A program made the translations under genes and the position numbers. A stretch of 44,611 bases of DNA, taken from Poteriospumella lacustris. Lineage: Eukaryota; Sar; Chrysophyceae; Chromulinales; Dinobryaceae. The stretch is from positions 1-44,611 of the forward strand of contig SMOI01000131.1 of NCBI GenBank assembly GCA_008000375.1, written 5' to 3'. Each line of letters begins with the position of its first letter. The stretch's first letter is position 1. The notes under the pieces are model-generated. The model saw nothing but the letters and a program-made list of their open reading frames with translations. It had not been told where the DNA came from and did not search any database. Shown here piece by piece: positions 27,932 through 37,786 of this stretch.

Positions 27932-29916
27932 TTATGGTAACGATGTGATTCCGTAACGATTACTCATTGCTTGCCATCCTGTCATCGCTTCAATGGCCCG
28001 TCGCAGCTCCGTCGTCGAGAAAGGCCCGGCAATGTCTTGAATGAGCAAGTCAATCTACAGTACAGTACCGTCATGATCACTCGGCGACGGATATTCTTCA
28101 CTTGTGGAGCTCTTACATGATATGAGCGGCCGTAGTACTTGTTCGCCACAAGAGATAGATCGCGCATGAAATAGCCATCTACATCCGTCGCTATACGATG
28201 ACGATGAATGGAATCGGAAGGGAAGACTGATGTTACCAACATTGTGTGCAGCGAAGGAGGTAACGAGAGTGGTAACGGGACGTAGTTGTTGCCTTGATAT
28301 GCTACACTTCGTTTGATCTGAGGAGAGCTACCTGCTTTGGTTGGGGCATTCCCAGTTGCAGAGCTGCGCTGTGGACGTACATTGATGTGGGTGACGGAAG
28401 GATCACGCGGTTGCGTGACACGCGGTGGTGTTTGCGAGCGAGCGGTACGTGATGATAGTCCATGAGGAAGGTTTTGCAAATGCGGTTGAGTTAATTGATG
28501 TCCCTGCCGAAGCAGCTCGTCCCGTATGCCATCGTCGGGTAGCTGCGGATGCCACTCCGCTGTTGTCGTTGTGGGAAGAGTGGGATTGCGTGTGACGATA
28601 ATAGGCCCCACGAAATTGTTCACCTGGTTGAACGTGGTTTCATGTGGCTCTATCAGGGGATGAGAAGCTTGTGTGGATCGGAATGGAACTCGGGTCCCAC
28701 GTAAATTCCTCGATGTTTGATGCGTGTCATCAGGGGCAGACTCCGTGGAAATGGTCGAGGCAACACGATTCAAGCCGTGTGCTGCGACAGAAACGATGCG
28801 ATAAGTTTGCAGTAAAGCTCCCGCATGTGCACAAAGAGAAGCAATTGATTGGTTCATCGCATGTAGCAGGACCGTCACCTCTTGGAGGATCTGTGAAGCG
28901 TTCACTGAGGTGAGCTGTGGTGCTCCAGTGGGTACAAAGCCATACGCTACGTTCGGAATACTCCCGAACGGGAGTAACAACTTCTCTTTACGCAAATCCA
29001 GCTCCTTCTCATACGCTCGGAAATACGTACTGTGGCAATGGCTCACCAACACGGAGCCACTCGCAGGAGGTACCGACCCACATGTCCCACGATAGAATTG
29101 AGGTTCTGGCAACAAGTACAAGCGCCACCGATACTCTTCTTTCGATACCACCGATTGACTGACAAAAGACAGCTCAGTACGATATGCCGTTGGCTTCGAG
29201 ACGAACTCGTCAATCATACGACCACGAATCCAGTCATTGATTTGAGCTTGTCCATAGCCGCCATGTTCCGCGATATGGCGCGGCAATCTCATGTCAAACA
29301 TCGCCCACAGGCCATTGCAGATACGCTCCGAGCTGTTGTACTCATCTCGTTGGAACGCGGCTGCATACCGGCCTGTCTCATACAACCGCAGCAGCTCCGG
29401 CAACGGATTGCGAACGAAAAACGCGTCTACATCTGCATACACAATCACATCCCATCGTCGCGTCTCCGCTAGACCTTGCAGCATCAACATGCGACGCACA
29501 TTGGGATATGTGACGCTGAACTTGAATCGCGTGTCATTGTTGTCCTTCTCAAAGCCTGGAATGTCGTGCAAATACGAGCAGGGCAACAATCCCGCTAGCA
29601 ATTGCATGGCGTAGCTGTCCACGTGTAAACGTTGGCTGTCACGCTGTTTCAACGGCATACATCCCACCGACAAATGCAGAGAATAACGAGAGGTATCGAC
29701 TTCTGCCACCACCGAATGGAGGAACCACATCATCCAGGTACCAAATATGGGACCGTTGTACCGAGGATCAACGGTCGTAACAAAGAGGATGCGAGTTGTG
29801 TTTACCGTTTTGTCATTAGTTGGCTCCGACTCTGTGGAAGAGAACCTTGGAAAACACGCTATCAAACCAAGCAACCACAGAATTACGACTTGCGAGAGAA
29901 ACTTGTAGCCTTTCAT
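27932..29916 (-). CDS. Secretory glycosyltransferase-like protein, copy 2 (640 residues, two exons)
   Basis: Exon 1 is 29916-28117 and exon 2 is 28054-27932, with a 62-base intron 28055-28116 (GTAAGA...CTGTAG, phase 0, same position as in copies 1 and 3). Signal peptide or anchor at residues 8-24 (V-V-I-L-W-L-L-G-L-I). The D-V-D motif within V-I-V-Y-A-D-V-D-A-F-F-V-R is kept, and the catalytic-like region (residues 35-330) is nearly identical to the other copies, while the S/T/P-rich region 350-560 is much more divergent. This contrast suggests selection on the front part and free drift, or adaptive change, in the linker. Read-through of the intron would add a different 44-residue tail. Confidence 0.85.
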
Positions 29917-30419
29917 GATTGAACGTTTCTCTCCTCAGAAACTCTCTATGACTTGGTAAAAGACCTTGAACGAAAGGCGTTCGAAGTGATGACGTAGTTC
30001 CAACCTTTGGATGACTCCCAACTCCTGAGATCACCTTCCAGAAGAGTCCTCCGAAACAAAGAAAGGACATGAAAAATGAAGACGAAACAAGGAAACAAAG
30101 ATGGACCGGACCGGACCCTGAGGACCGGACCCTGAAAATGAAAAACAAGAAGCTCAAAGCTGAAAGCGCTTGAAAAAAGAGAGACAACAAGGACACTTCC
30201 TCGTTCTGAACTGTACGTCGTAATCGGAATAGTTCGACATGTTAAACGGTACATTATACTTAATGGCGCCTAAGTTGACGTTAGCTATTATCGGCTGTGT
30301 CAAACATGGCAATTTGCTAAGCTCAACATACATTACTTACATTATTGTACTGTATGCTTACTGATGTTTATTTCTATCCTAGCCCACCTCTGTACAGCAT
30401 GATCATGATCTTCATTCAT
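29917..30419. other. Upstream region of glycosyltransferase copy 2
   Basis: Homologous to the upstream regions of copies 1 and 3 (gatgacgtagttccaacctttgg; aaaggacatgaaaaatgaag at 30061) and, from about 30330, to the 3' flank of the carrier gene (actgtatgcttactgatgtttatttct). The repeat gaggaccggaccct occurs near 30115. No gene. Confidence 0.6.
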
Positions 30420-30630
30420 CTACACTGCAACATTCTTACGAATGAAGGACAAGACCGCTTCATATACAACTAACAAAATGCCTCCCCCGGGACCTAGCCG
30501 TAAGACTTTCGGTAGAAAACCCTTGTAAAGTGCGAAGAATCCTTCCCAATTAAACGAACTGCGATACACACATTTAACTTGGTGTGGTCTTGCATACGAA
30601 TCTTGACCACATCAAAACTACCCACGCTAG
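30420..30630 (-). pseudogene. Internally deleted copy of the mitochondrial carrier gene
   Basis: 30420-30545 matches the 3' end of the carrier gene (36362-36487) with few differences, including its stop codon context. At about 30548 the match jumps to the segment that corresponds to 36838-36905 (S-F-D-V-V-K-I-R-M-Q-D). About 350 coding bases between them are missing, and no N-terminal half remains. The frame breaks at the junction, so it is a dead fragment that came with the tandem duplication of the glycosyltransferase-carrier segment. Confidence 0.85.
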
Positions 30631-30942
30631 GAAAGAGAATCAATGAACACAATGAGATCAATCGCGTTCTACATTCGTTCTGACCACCATCGTGTTCGAG
30701 CCAACATGGGACGAGCGAGCTGTAATCAATCAAACCGAACAGTAACAACGCTCAAGATGCACATTCACTCGATCGACGAAACGTTCATTCTCAGAAGGCG
30801 AGAATCCTCACACACAGTATACCTACAGTACGCAACGAATGGAGTGATAGGAAACGAACAAAGACTCAACAGGCAGGTAGATCGAGAGATAGCAACACAC
30901 AGCCGCTCTGAATTGTAGCGCCCACTTTCCAAAGACAAGTCC
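30631..30942. other. 3' flank of glycosyltransferase copy 3
   Basis: No gene; shared in part with 21960-22117 (3' flank of copy 1). Confidence 0.5.
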
Positions 30943-32683
30943 CTATTTCATACTATAGCGCTTCATCATCGACTGCCAGCCCGCCATCGCTTCAATCGCC
31001 CGTCCCAGCTCTGTGGTGGAGGCGGCAGGACTGGCGATGTCTTGTATGACCAAGTCAATCTACAGTACAACATCCTCATGATGAGACAAACAGTGTGGTG
31101 GGTCCACCAGATACAACGATACTTACGTGATACACCTGTCCATAGTCCTTGTTCGCCACTACCGATCGATCCCGCATGAAATAGCCGTCCACCTCCGTGG
31201 GCAGACGATGGCGATGAGCCTCGTCGGATGGGAAGACTTTTGCCAACACCTGATGCAACGATGGTGGCAAGGAGAGTGGGGATGGGACGTAGTTGCTGCC
31301 CTGCGAGGTGGCGCTAGTTCTGGTCTGAGGAGTGCTCCCCGGTATGGCGGTGCCTTTCCCAGTGGCAGCGTGACGCGATGTCTGAGAACGAGCCGGGCGT
31401 GATAAGGCATGATGCAAGGTTTGCATATCCTGTTGGGCAAATTGACGAGGACGCTCGTTATAGCTTGCCTCTTCAGTAGGTGGTTTGTTCCCTCCCGATC
31501 GTAGTGTTCTGGGAAGAGACCGATTACGAGTGGCGGCGATTAGCCCCGCGACGGTGTTCCCTTGATTCACGGAAAGTCCATGTGGATCGACTAGTGGCGG
31601 GGTGGCCCCAACGATGGGATGTGTATCCATAACCGCTCCCGCATGCTCCCGCAACGTTGCAATCGATTGATTCATCGCATTTACCTCGTGCAGGACCTGG
31701 GTATCATTCACCGGTGTGTTCCCGGGGATACCATTGGGTGCGACCATATTCGAAATGCTCCCAAACGGAAGCAACAACGCATCTTTCCGCAATTCCAGCT
31801 CCTTCTCATACGCTCGGAAATACGTACTGTGACAATGGTTTACGAACATCGGACCGCTCGCGGGAGGTACCGACCCACATGTCCCACGATAGAATTGAGG
31901 TTCTGGCAACAAGTACAAGCGCCACCGATACTCTTCTTTCGATACCACCGATTGACTGACAAAAGACAGCTCAGTACGATATGCCGTTGGCTTCGAGACG
32001 AACTCGTCAATCATACGACCACGAATCCAGTCATTGATTTGAGCTTGTCCATAGCCGCCATGTTCCGCGATATGGCGCGGCAATCTCATGTCAAACATCG
32101 CCCACAGGCCATTGCAGATACGCTCCGAGCTGTTGTACTCATCTCGTTGGAACGCGGCTGCATACCGGCCTGTCTCATACAACCGCAGCAGCTCCGGCAA
32201 CGGATTGCGAACGAAAAACGCGTCTACATCTGCATACACAATCACATCCCATTGTCGCGTCTCCGCTAAACCTTGCAGCATCAACATGCGACGCACATTG
32301 GGGTACGTGACGCTGAACTTGAATCGCGTGTCCCTGTTATCCTTCTTGAAGCCCGGAATATCACGCAAATACGAGCAGGGCAACAATCCCGCTAGCAATT
32401 GCATGGCGTAGCGGTCCGTACCGCGATGATTCAATGGCATGCATCCCACCGCCAGATTGAGAGAATAGCGAGAGGTATCGAGTTCTGCCACCACCGAATG
32501 GAGGAACCACATCATCCAGGTACCAAATATGGGACCGTTGTACCCAGGATCAACGGTCGTAACAAACAGGATGCGAGTTGCATGACGTGGTCCCAATCCA
32601 GTGGATGAGAAACAAGGACAATACGCCAACAAGCCAATCAACCACAGAAGAACGATTTGTGAGAGAAACATATGACCCCTCAT
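30943..32683 (-). CDS. Secretory glycosyltransferase-like protein, copy 3 (557 residues, two exons), mosaic
   Basis: Exon 1 is 32683-31127 and exon 2 is 31059-30943, with a 67-base intron 31060-31126 that is nearly identical to that of copy 1. Signal peptide L-S-Q-I-V-L-L-W-L-I-G-L-L as in copy 1; an in-frame ATG at codon 5 could also start. The D-V-D motif is kept. Compared with copy 1 it lacks a few residues after M-P-L-N and parts of the S/T/P linker, so it is the shortest copy. The segment D-E-F-V-S-K-P through E-E-Y-R-W-R-L-Y-L-L is identical to copy 2, while G-P-M-F-V-N-H-C-H onward and both ends follow copy 1. This mosaic pattern points to gene conversion. Confidence 0.85.
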
Positions 32684-33130
32684 TATTATTGAAAGGACTC
32701 TCTCACTCCCAACTCTGTGGCTCGGTAAAGGTCAACGAATGTGAATGAAACACGAAACAATTCAACTTTTTGATGTGATTTTCCCAACTCCGAAAGAGAA
32801 ATGCACGACCACGTCCACTTTCGATAAAAAAGGGTCCCATAACAAAGAAAAGGACATGAAACATGAAGAACAAGGAAGACGAAGATGAGCGAACTACCTG
32901 AAAATGAGGAACCGCAATGAAAATGGCCACCAATCCCACTGTTCAAGTTTTCACTCTAGTTCGTCATGTTTACCGGTGAATACTCGATTCTGTCGCCTAA
33001 GTCAACGTTGGTTTCGATCACAGTTTGTTCTGCCCATACACGGTACTGAATATGTACTGTAGGCTGTTTATTTCCACAGTTCTACAGTCGAATTCTGTAC
33101 AGCTTGATCATGATCATCATGTCTGTTCCT
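32684..33130. other. Upstream region of glycosyltransferase copy 3
   Basis: Contains aaaggacatgaaacatgaag (32850) and, from about 32810 to 33120, a block that is repeated on the other side of the transposon (35990-36350). No gene. Confidence 0.6.
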
Positions 33131-33135
33131 CCACC

Positions 33136-33171
33136 GTCCTAGTACAAGGACATTGTCCTAGTACTAGGACA
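33136..33171. repeat. Left end: paired palindromes
   Basis: GTCCTAGTACAAGGAC at 33136-33151 (one mismatch in the palindrome) and the perfect 18-base palindrome TGTCCTAGTACTAGGACA at 33154-33171. Likely transposase binding sites. Confidence 0.8.
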
Positions 33172-33361
33172 GTTTTTGTGCTGTTGTAAAAAAGGATTTT
33201 TGTACGACATCAAACAGGCAGCCGTTTTGCGAGCTCGGGTTTGGATGGCTGGCACAGAGAGCTACAAAAGGAAACAATCCGATCTGATTTTGGATTATTC
33301 TTACCTAAGATACAACGCAAAAGGTAATTCAGCCTACTTCAATTATCCGTTAATTTTCACA

Positions 33362-35788
33362 ATGGCTAGCTCTATTCTAGATAACTTCATAGCTGGAGAT
33401 TTCATCATCGGGAAAGGCTACGACTGCTACAATCGCCGTGGGCGCATAGCAGAGAGCCATGCAACCTTAGCGAAGTCGAAAATAATGGTCGTTTGGGACA
33501 ATGGAGAAGAAGAAGTGGTTTTTAAGAAGTCAATCCGAAAATATGATGGCGATTTGGACTTTGACGATGGAGACGAAGTGGACGACACACTGTCACAGGA
33601 CGATCAAGATCCTTCGGAAGGCTCAATCGGTTCATCTGATTCAGAGGAAACCGATACTTCCTCCGATGCTGAGGATACACAGGAAGAGAATGACTTAGAA
33701 GGTCATTCCAACCTGGATGAAATCATGTCCGATGATGAGCCAGTATTGACTCCTGTTGCCCCAGAGACTACACAACCGCGTCAACAAGGCAACCGTGCAG
33801 GTAGAGGGACAACTGGAAGAGGTGAAGCCCATGGTGGACGCGGGAGAGGAAGGGGCAGAGGCTCTGGACGTGGTCCATTCCAGCAGCCACCCCCACCGAG
33901 TTTGCTACATGCGGTAATGAAAAAAGGAACGTGGAGTCGTCCCCCAGAATATCAAGTTTGGAGCGACTCCGACTTAGTAGCAACGAATCTTCAGTCAGGG
34001 TTTGATTGCTATTCGGCAGCAACTGTGCTCAATTGGAGACATCGAACGGTGCGACTGTTCCATCGGGAACTTGACGTTCCCAGAGGGCCGAAAGATCCGT
34101 TACATTACTTCTACCTCTTTTTCCCTATGCAACATTTGCCAAAAATTGTTGAGTACACCAACGCTCAATTAGTCAAGCATAATCGAGTGCAAACTTCAGC
34201 TGGGGAGATCCTTAAGTTCTTAGGATTGAGACTCGTAATCGCTTTGAATCCTCGTAAGTCAAGTGAAGGCCTGCAGTCATATTGGGAGTGTGCAGCCTCC
34301 ACCCAGCAGCTATGCAGACCATCGGTGGACAATTTCAAGGAACGCTTCAAAATAAGCTTTAGCAGATTTAAGGCTATTACCGAGTGCCTTCGCTTGGATG
34401 ATTTTGACGATCAAACAGCAATGAGCAATCCTTATAAACCTATCGATTCATTCGTGCATGCCTTCAATGAAAGGAGGGAATGTGTTGTATCTCCTGGCAT
34501 TTGCATCGTTCCAGATGAATGTATGAGCCCTTGGAAAGGGTTAGAGAGCATATCTGCGGATCCTACGAGGATTCACATAACTAAGATTCCGCGGAAGCCC
34601 CGAGGGATCGGCATTGAAATGAAATGCGCGGCTGACGGGGAATCGTGCATTATGTTGAGACTCGAAGTTCAAAAGGGCGCTCATGCACCACTTCAGCAGT
34701 TTCAACAGCCTCCCCATTGCATTCCCTTTCATTGTGCAGTTGTCTTGCGTTTAGTCTTGCCATGGATTGGCTCCGGGCGATTGGTAGTAGCAGACGCGGC
34801 ATTTACTTCGCTTCGTACATGCTCGGAGTTGTTACGAAGAGGTCTGTTTTTCATCGGTGTCTTAAAAGGCTGTTCCAAAGGGTTTCCTGTGTCGTATCTC
34901 GAAGATTATCAAAAGAAAAAACCTACAAGAGGGTCATATAAAGTCATTACAACAAGCGTAACGCCAGATCCAGAGAGACCAACTGCTACAAGAAAAGTCA
35001 TGGCTGTTCTGCACGCCATAAAAACCGAGAAAGTGAGAACGATAATTGGAACCTATTCATCGCCCCTACCCGGTGTCCCACACAAGGTTGTTCGGCACCG
35101 CGTTCGGAAAGTGGATGAAGATGGCGGCGTGTGGGTCAGAACTCGGGAGGTGGTCGAAACTACCAGGCCAAAGATTGTCGAAGAAGGGGCGACGTTTTTC
35201 AACGCAGTCGATCTCAACGACAGATATCGCCAGGGGTATCTCAATCTTGAAGACTCTTGGCACACGCAAAAATGTTGGGTCAGATTGTTCACCACTATTC
35301 TCGGAATTGTCTTCACCGATTCTTACCTGGGGTATAAACTAGAGGAGGCGGACGATGTTCGTCGCGACGTCCAAATCAATGAACGTGACACCAAGTTGTC
35401 GTTTTATGGATTCCTGTCTGAACTGGCGCACGGATTAATCTTTAACCGCTTCGACGACACGGCCAACGTTGCCGATGGATTACGGTCGCAACAAACATCA
35501 CCCGGACAGCTGTCCTCTTCGTCACCAGCTATCCCCCAGCCTCTCAATTTAAACCGCACTTCGTTTGTGAAGAGAAAGTTATCTGAGGCTTTTGATGAAG
35601 CATCAGATATCTACCGCACCAAATTGAATTCGTTCCAATTGCGCTGTACGATATGCAAAAAGAAAGCAACTCAGTATTGCGATATTTGTTCCAGCGCTGA
35701 TTTGGGTCACTTTGTTGTATGTTGCAGTTCAAAAACAGATAGAACGTGTTGGAATAATCACCTACAACATGCGCATAGCAATAAGTAA
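33362..35788 (+). CDS. piggyBac-type transposase (DDE_Tnp_1_7), 808 residues
   Basis: I use the ATG at 33362 (MASSILDNFI, context acaATGg); another in-frame ATG at 33245 is possible. Order of parts: residues 1-70 with a V-V-W-D-N-G-E-E segment seen in protist piggyBac relatives; acidic region 60-127; Gly-Arg repeats 143-171; DDE_Tnp_1_7 core about 200-670; cysteine-rich C-terminus 760-808 (C-T-I-C, C-D-I-C, C-C, C, H-x-x-H) which fits the zinc-binding tail of piggyBac proteins. The catalytic aspartates are recognisable: D385 in P-D-E-C-M-S-P-W-K-G, D478 in V-V-A-D-A-A-F-T-S and D617 in N-A-V-D-L-N-D-R. No stop or frameshift interrupts it, so the enzyme may be active. Confidence 0.92.
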   Translation: MASSILDNFIAGDFIIGKGYDCYNRRGRIAESHATLAKSKIMVVWDNGEEEVVFKKSIRKYDGDLDFDDGDEVDDTLSQDDQDPSEGSIGSSDSEETDTSSDAEDTQEENDLEGHSNLDEIMSDDEPVLTPVAPETTQPRQQGNRAGRGTTGRGEAHGGRGRGRGRGSGRGPFQQPPPPSLLHAVMKKGTWSRPPEYQVWSDSDLVATNLQSGFDCYSAATVLNWRHRTVRLFHRELDVPRGPKDPLHYFYLFFPMQHLPKIVEYTNAQLVKHNRVQTSAGEILKFLGLRLVIALNPRKSSEGLQSYWECAASTQQLCRPSVDNFKERFKISFSRFKAITECLRLDDFDDQTAMSNPYKPIDSFVHAFNERRECVVSPGICIVPDECMSPWKGLESISADPTRIHITKIPRKPRGIGIEMKCAADGESCIMLRLEVQKGAHAPLQQFQQPPHCIPFHCAVVLRLVLPWIGSGRLVVADAAFTSLRTCSELLRRGLFFIGVLKGCSKGFPVSYLEDYQKKKPTRGSYKVITTSVTPDPERPTATRKVMAVLHAIKTEKVRTIIGTYSSPLPGVPHKVVRHRVRKVDEDGGVWVRTREVVETTRPKIVEEGATFFNAVDLNDRYRQGYLNLEDSWHTQKCWVRLFTTILGIVFTDSYLGYKLEEADDVRRDVQINERDTKLSFYGFLSELAHGLIFNRFDDTANVADGLRSQQTSPGQLSSSSPAIPQPLNLNRTSFVKRKLSEAFDEASDIYRTKLNSFQLRCTICKKKATQYCDICSSADLGHFVVCCSSKTDRTCWNNHLQHAHSNK

Positions 35789-35885
35789 CTTCAAATAAAT
35801 AATGCTTCACTTCTTGCATTGATAGTCGTGCTGAAATTGACTCATGGAAAGTCGCTCTGTGGTGTACATATCTGGATATGTCGCA

Positions 35886-35928
35886 TGTCCTAGCACTGGG
35901 ACACTCCAGTGGTCCTAGTACTAGGACA
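35886..35928. repeat. Right end: paired palindromes
   Basis: TGTCCTAGCACTGGGACA at 35886-35903 (imperfect) and GTCCTAGTACTAGGAC at 35912-35927, mirror image of the left end with wider spacing (9 instead of 3 bases between the 16-base cores). Confidence 0.8.
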
Positions 35929-35979
35929 GGTGGTGGCGAAACGGACAATCAGTTGTCTATCTCGTCGTATTAACGACGA

Positions 35980-36361
35980 ACAACCTATCACGACACGTCC
36001 ACTTTCGGAAAAAAGGGGCCCCATAACAAAGAAAGAAGATCAACGAAACGAAGTTGCGCGAACTGCTAGTGCTGCAGTGCCTGAAAATGAAATGAAGAAG
36101 CTGAAAAAGCGCGAAAGCTGGAAAGGCCACCACTACCTCGTCCGGAACTGTTCAAAGTTTCACACTAGTTCGCCATGTTTACCGGTGAATACTCGATTCA
36201 AGGATTCTGTTGCCTAAGTCAACGTTGGTTTCGATCAACCGTGTGTCGAAGATTGTTCACTGTGCCACATACTGTCTATGTACTGTATGCTTACTGATGT
36301 TTATTTCTACAGTTCCAGAGTCAAACTTTGTACAGAGCGATCAGGACCATCATCTAGCTAT
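35980..36361. repeat. Duplicated flank block (partner of 32.8-33.12 kb)
   Basis: Shares cgtccactttcg, cccataacaaagaaa, ttcgccatgtttaccggtga, cctaagtcaacgttggtttcg and atgtactgta with the upstream region of glycosyltransferase copy 3. In this copy it forms the 3' flank of the intact carrier gene. No gene inside. Confidence 0.8.
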
Positions 36362-37339
36362 CTAGACTGCAACATTCTTACGAATGAAGGACAAGACCGC
36401 TTCATATACAACTAATAAAATGCCTCCCCCGGGACCTAACCGTAAGACTTTTGGTAGAAACCCCTTGTAAAGTGCGAAGAATCCTTCGTCTCGAACAACC
36501 GTGACGAGGCCAGGCAATGCATATCGATACTTGATAGTGGCATGAGCGCCAATGCCTAGCAGTTGTTGACTTTGAATACGTGTCTTGACGACATCAAACG
36601 GGGTATTACAGACGGTGCCCACAATGCCCCCGATGGTACCGGCCAACAGATTCCGAACCGTGGGATTCGCGACCGCCGTCTGTCCAGACTGTGCCAAATC
36701 CGTCAACCAATCTTTGACGGCAAAGATCACTCCAAAATAGCCACCATTCCATGCGCCATGTCGCCAAATCGTCGCTTCTAAACCCTGTGTGAAAGCCCCC
36801 ACTCCTTCGCGAGCGAGGATCTCTTGAAAGCAATGAAACGAACTGCGATACACACCTAACTTGGTGGGGTCTTGCATACGAATCTTGACCACATCAAAAC
36901 TAGCCACGACGAGGGCTTCACTCATGCCCGCACCGATACCCGCGAGAACTGCCACCTTCTGCTGCTGCTGAGCCGCCGCGGGTTGTTGTTGTCCAGTGTC
37001 GGAGCGGAAGAGACCCTGCAACTGTTTCGTATAAAAGTCATTCGCTGCAAATTTCGTGGCTCGTTTGGGGGCCTCCACCATAATAGGTGCCAAGATACCA
37101 CGATAGAGATGCGACCATCCCTCTTGTCGTACGATATGTTGCAAGGTGCTCCATATGCCACCCGTGGGTGACGACGACGACTTGGAGCTGTTCAACTGGA
37201 AGCGTGTTTTCACAATATCCAGGGGATACATGCATACGATTTCTAATATGCCTGCCACTGCACCCGCAGTAAATTGCCACGGGAAAGGCAACGGTCGCGA
37301 CGTATCAGCCGCTGTTGTCTTTGAAGTGCGCTCCGCCAT
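36362..37339 (-). CDS. Mitochondrial 2-oxodicarboxylate-type carrier (SLC25 family), 325 residues
   Basis: Six-helix mitochondrial carrier of normal length. I start at the ATG at 37339 (MAERTSKTTA). Signature motifs: P39-L-D-I-V-K-T-R in repeat 1, S-F-D-V-V-K-I-R (about 147) in repeat 2 where Pro is replaced by Ser, and P247-F-D-V-V-K-T-R in repeat 3. The segments E-A-P-K-R-A-T-K-F-A-A-N-D and K-V-L-R-L-G-P-G-G-G-I are typical of the oxodicarboxylate carrier group (yeast Odc1/2, animal SLC25A21), which exchanges 2-oxoadipate/2-oxoglutarate across the inner membrane, in lysine and tryptophan breakdown or lysine synthesis. A glutamine-rich loop (117-127) is unusual. No intron. A broken copy lies at 30420-30630. 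Confidence 0.9.
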   Translation of the reverse strand: MAERTSKTTAADTSRPLPFPWQFTAGAVAGILEIVCMYPLDIVKTRFQLNSSKSSSSPTGGIWSTLQHIVRQEGWSHLYRGILAPIMVEAPKRATKFAANDFYTKQLQGLFRSDTGQQQPAAAQQQQKVAVLAGIGAGMSEALVVASFDVVKIRMQDPTKLGVYRSSFHCFQEILAREGVGAFTQGLEATIWRHGAWNGGYFGVIFAVKDWLTDLAQSGQTAVANPTVRNLLAGTIGGIVGTVCNTPFDVVKTRIQSQQLLGIGAHATIKYRYALPGLVTVVRDEGFFALYKGFLPKVLRLGPGGGILLVVYEAVLSFIRKNVAV

Positions 37340-37786
37340 GCTTACTGATTCAACGATCACCGACAAAAGAAAAATATCTTCCGACCTTCCACTCCGTCGA
37401 TCTTAGACCGACGTCACACGATGGAATGTCTTCACAACCGACATTACTTGTGAAGTTCAGTCGTTGTATCTTCTTCTACATATCATCTCTCTCACGTCCG
37501 TCGCTGTCGATGAAAGCGCAGGATGACGACGACGAAGAGGAGCGTTTGAGGCACCGACAGACGCACTCTGAGTGGCGAGTCAGTCCTCTCTCACAGAACG
37601 CAACTTCAACATCGTTGTCGTCGTCGTCGTGTCCGACAGCCAGTTCTTTCTCAGAAACTGCGTCGTGTCGACCGCTACCGACGATTTTGCGTTGGTGGCC
37701 ATCATCAGAACTATCAATCAACAACTGGACTTCACTTCCAAATATCGGAAAGAGTCTGCTTATACTATTTCTCCCACAACAATAGA
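37340..37786. other. Divergent promoter region
   Basis: Between the carrier (leftward) and the cysteine-rich secreted protein gene (rightward). It contains gacgacgacgaagagg and gtcgtcgtcgtcg stretches (near 37527 and 37615) that are imperfectly complementary. No coding frame supported. Confidence 0.4.

Larger units (their letters stand above)
33131..35933 (+). mobile_element. piggyBac-like DNA transposon, apparently complete (about 2.8 kb)
   Basis: The transposase gene 33362-35788 is bracketed by inverted-repeat ends. Left: ccacc-gtcctagtac...; right: ...gtactaggaca-ggtgg, which are complementary apart from one extra base. Each end carries two copies of a GTCCTAGTACTAGGAC palindrome. I find no TTAA duplication directly at the ends, although piggyBac elements normally insert at TTAA, so the exact borders are uncertain by some tens of bases. 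The element sits between two copies of a duplicated block (32.81-33.12 and 35.99-36.35 kb). Confidence 0.75.
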
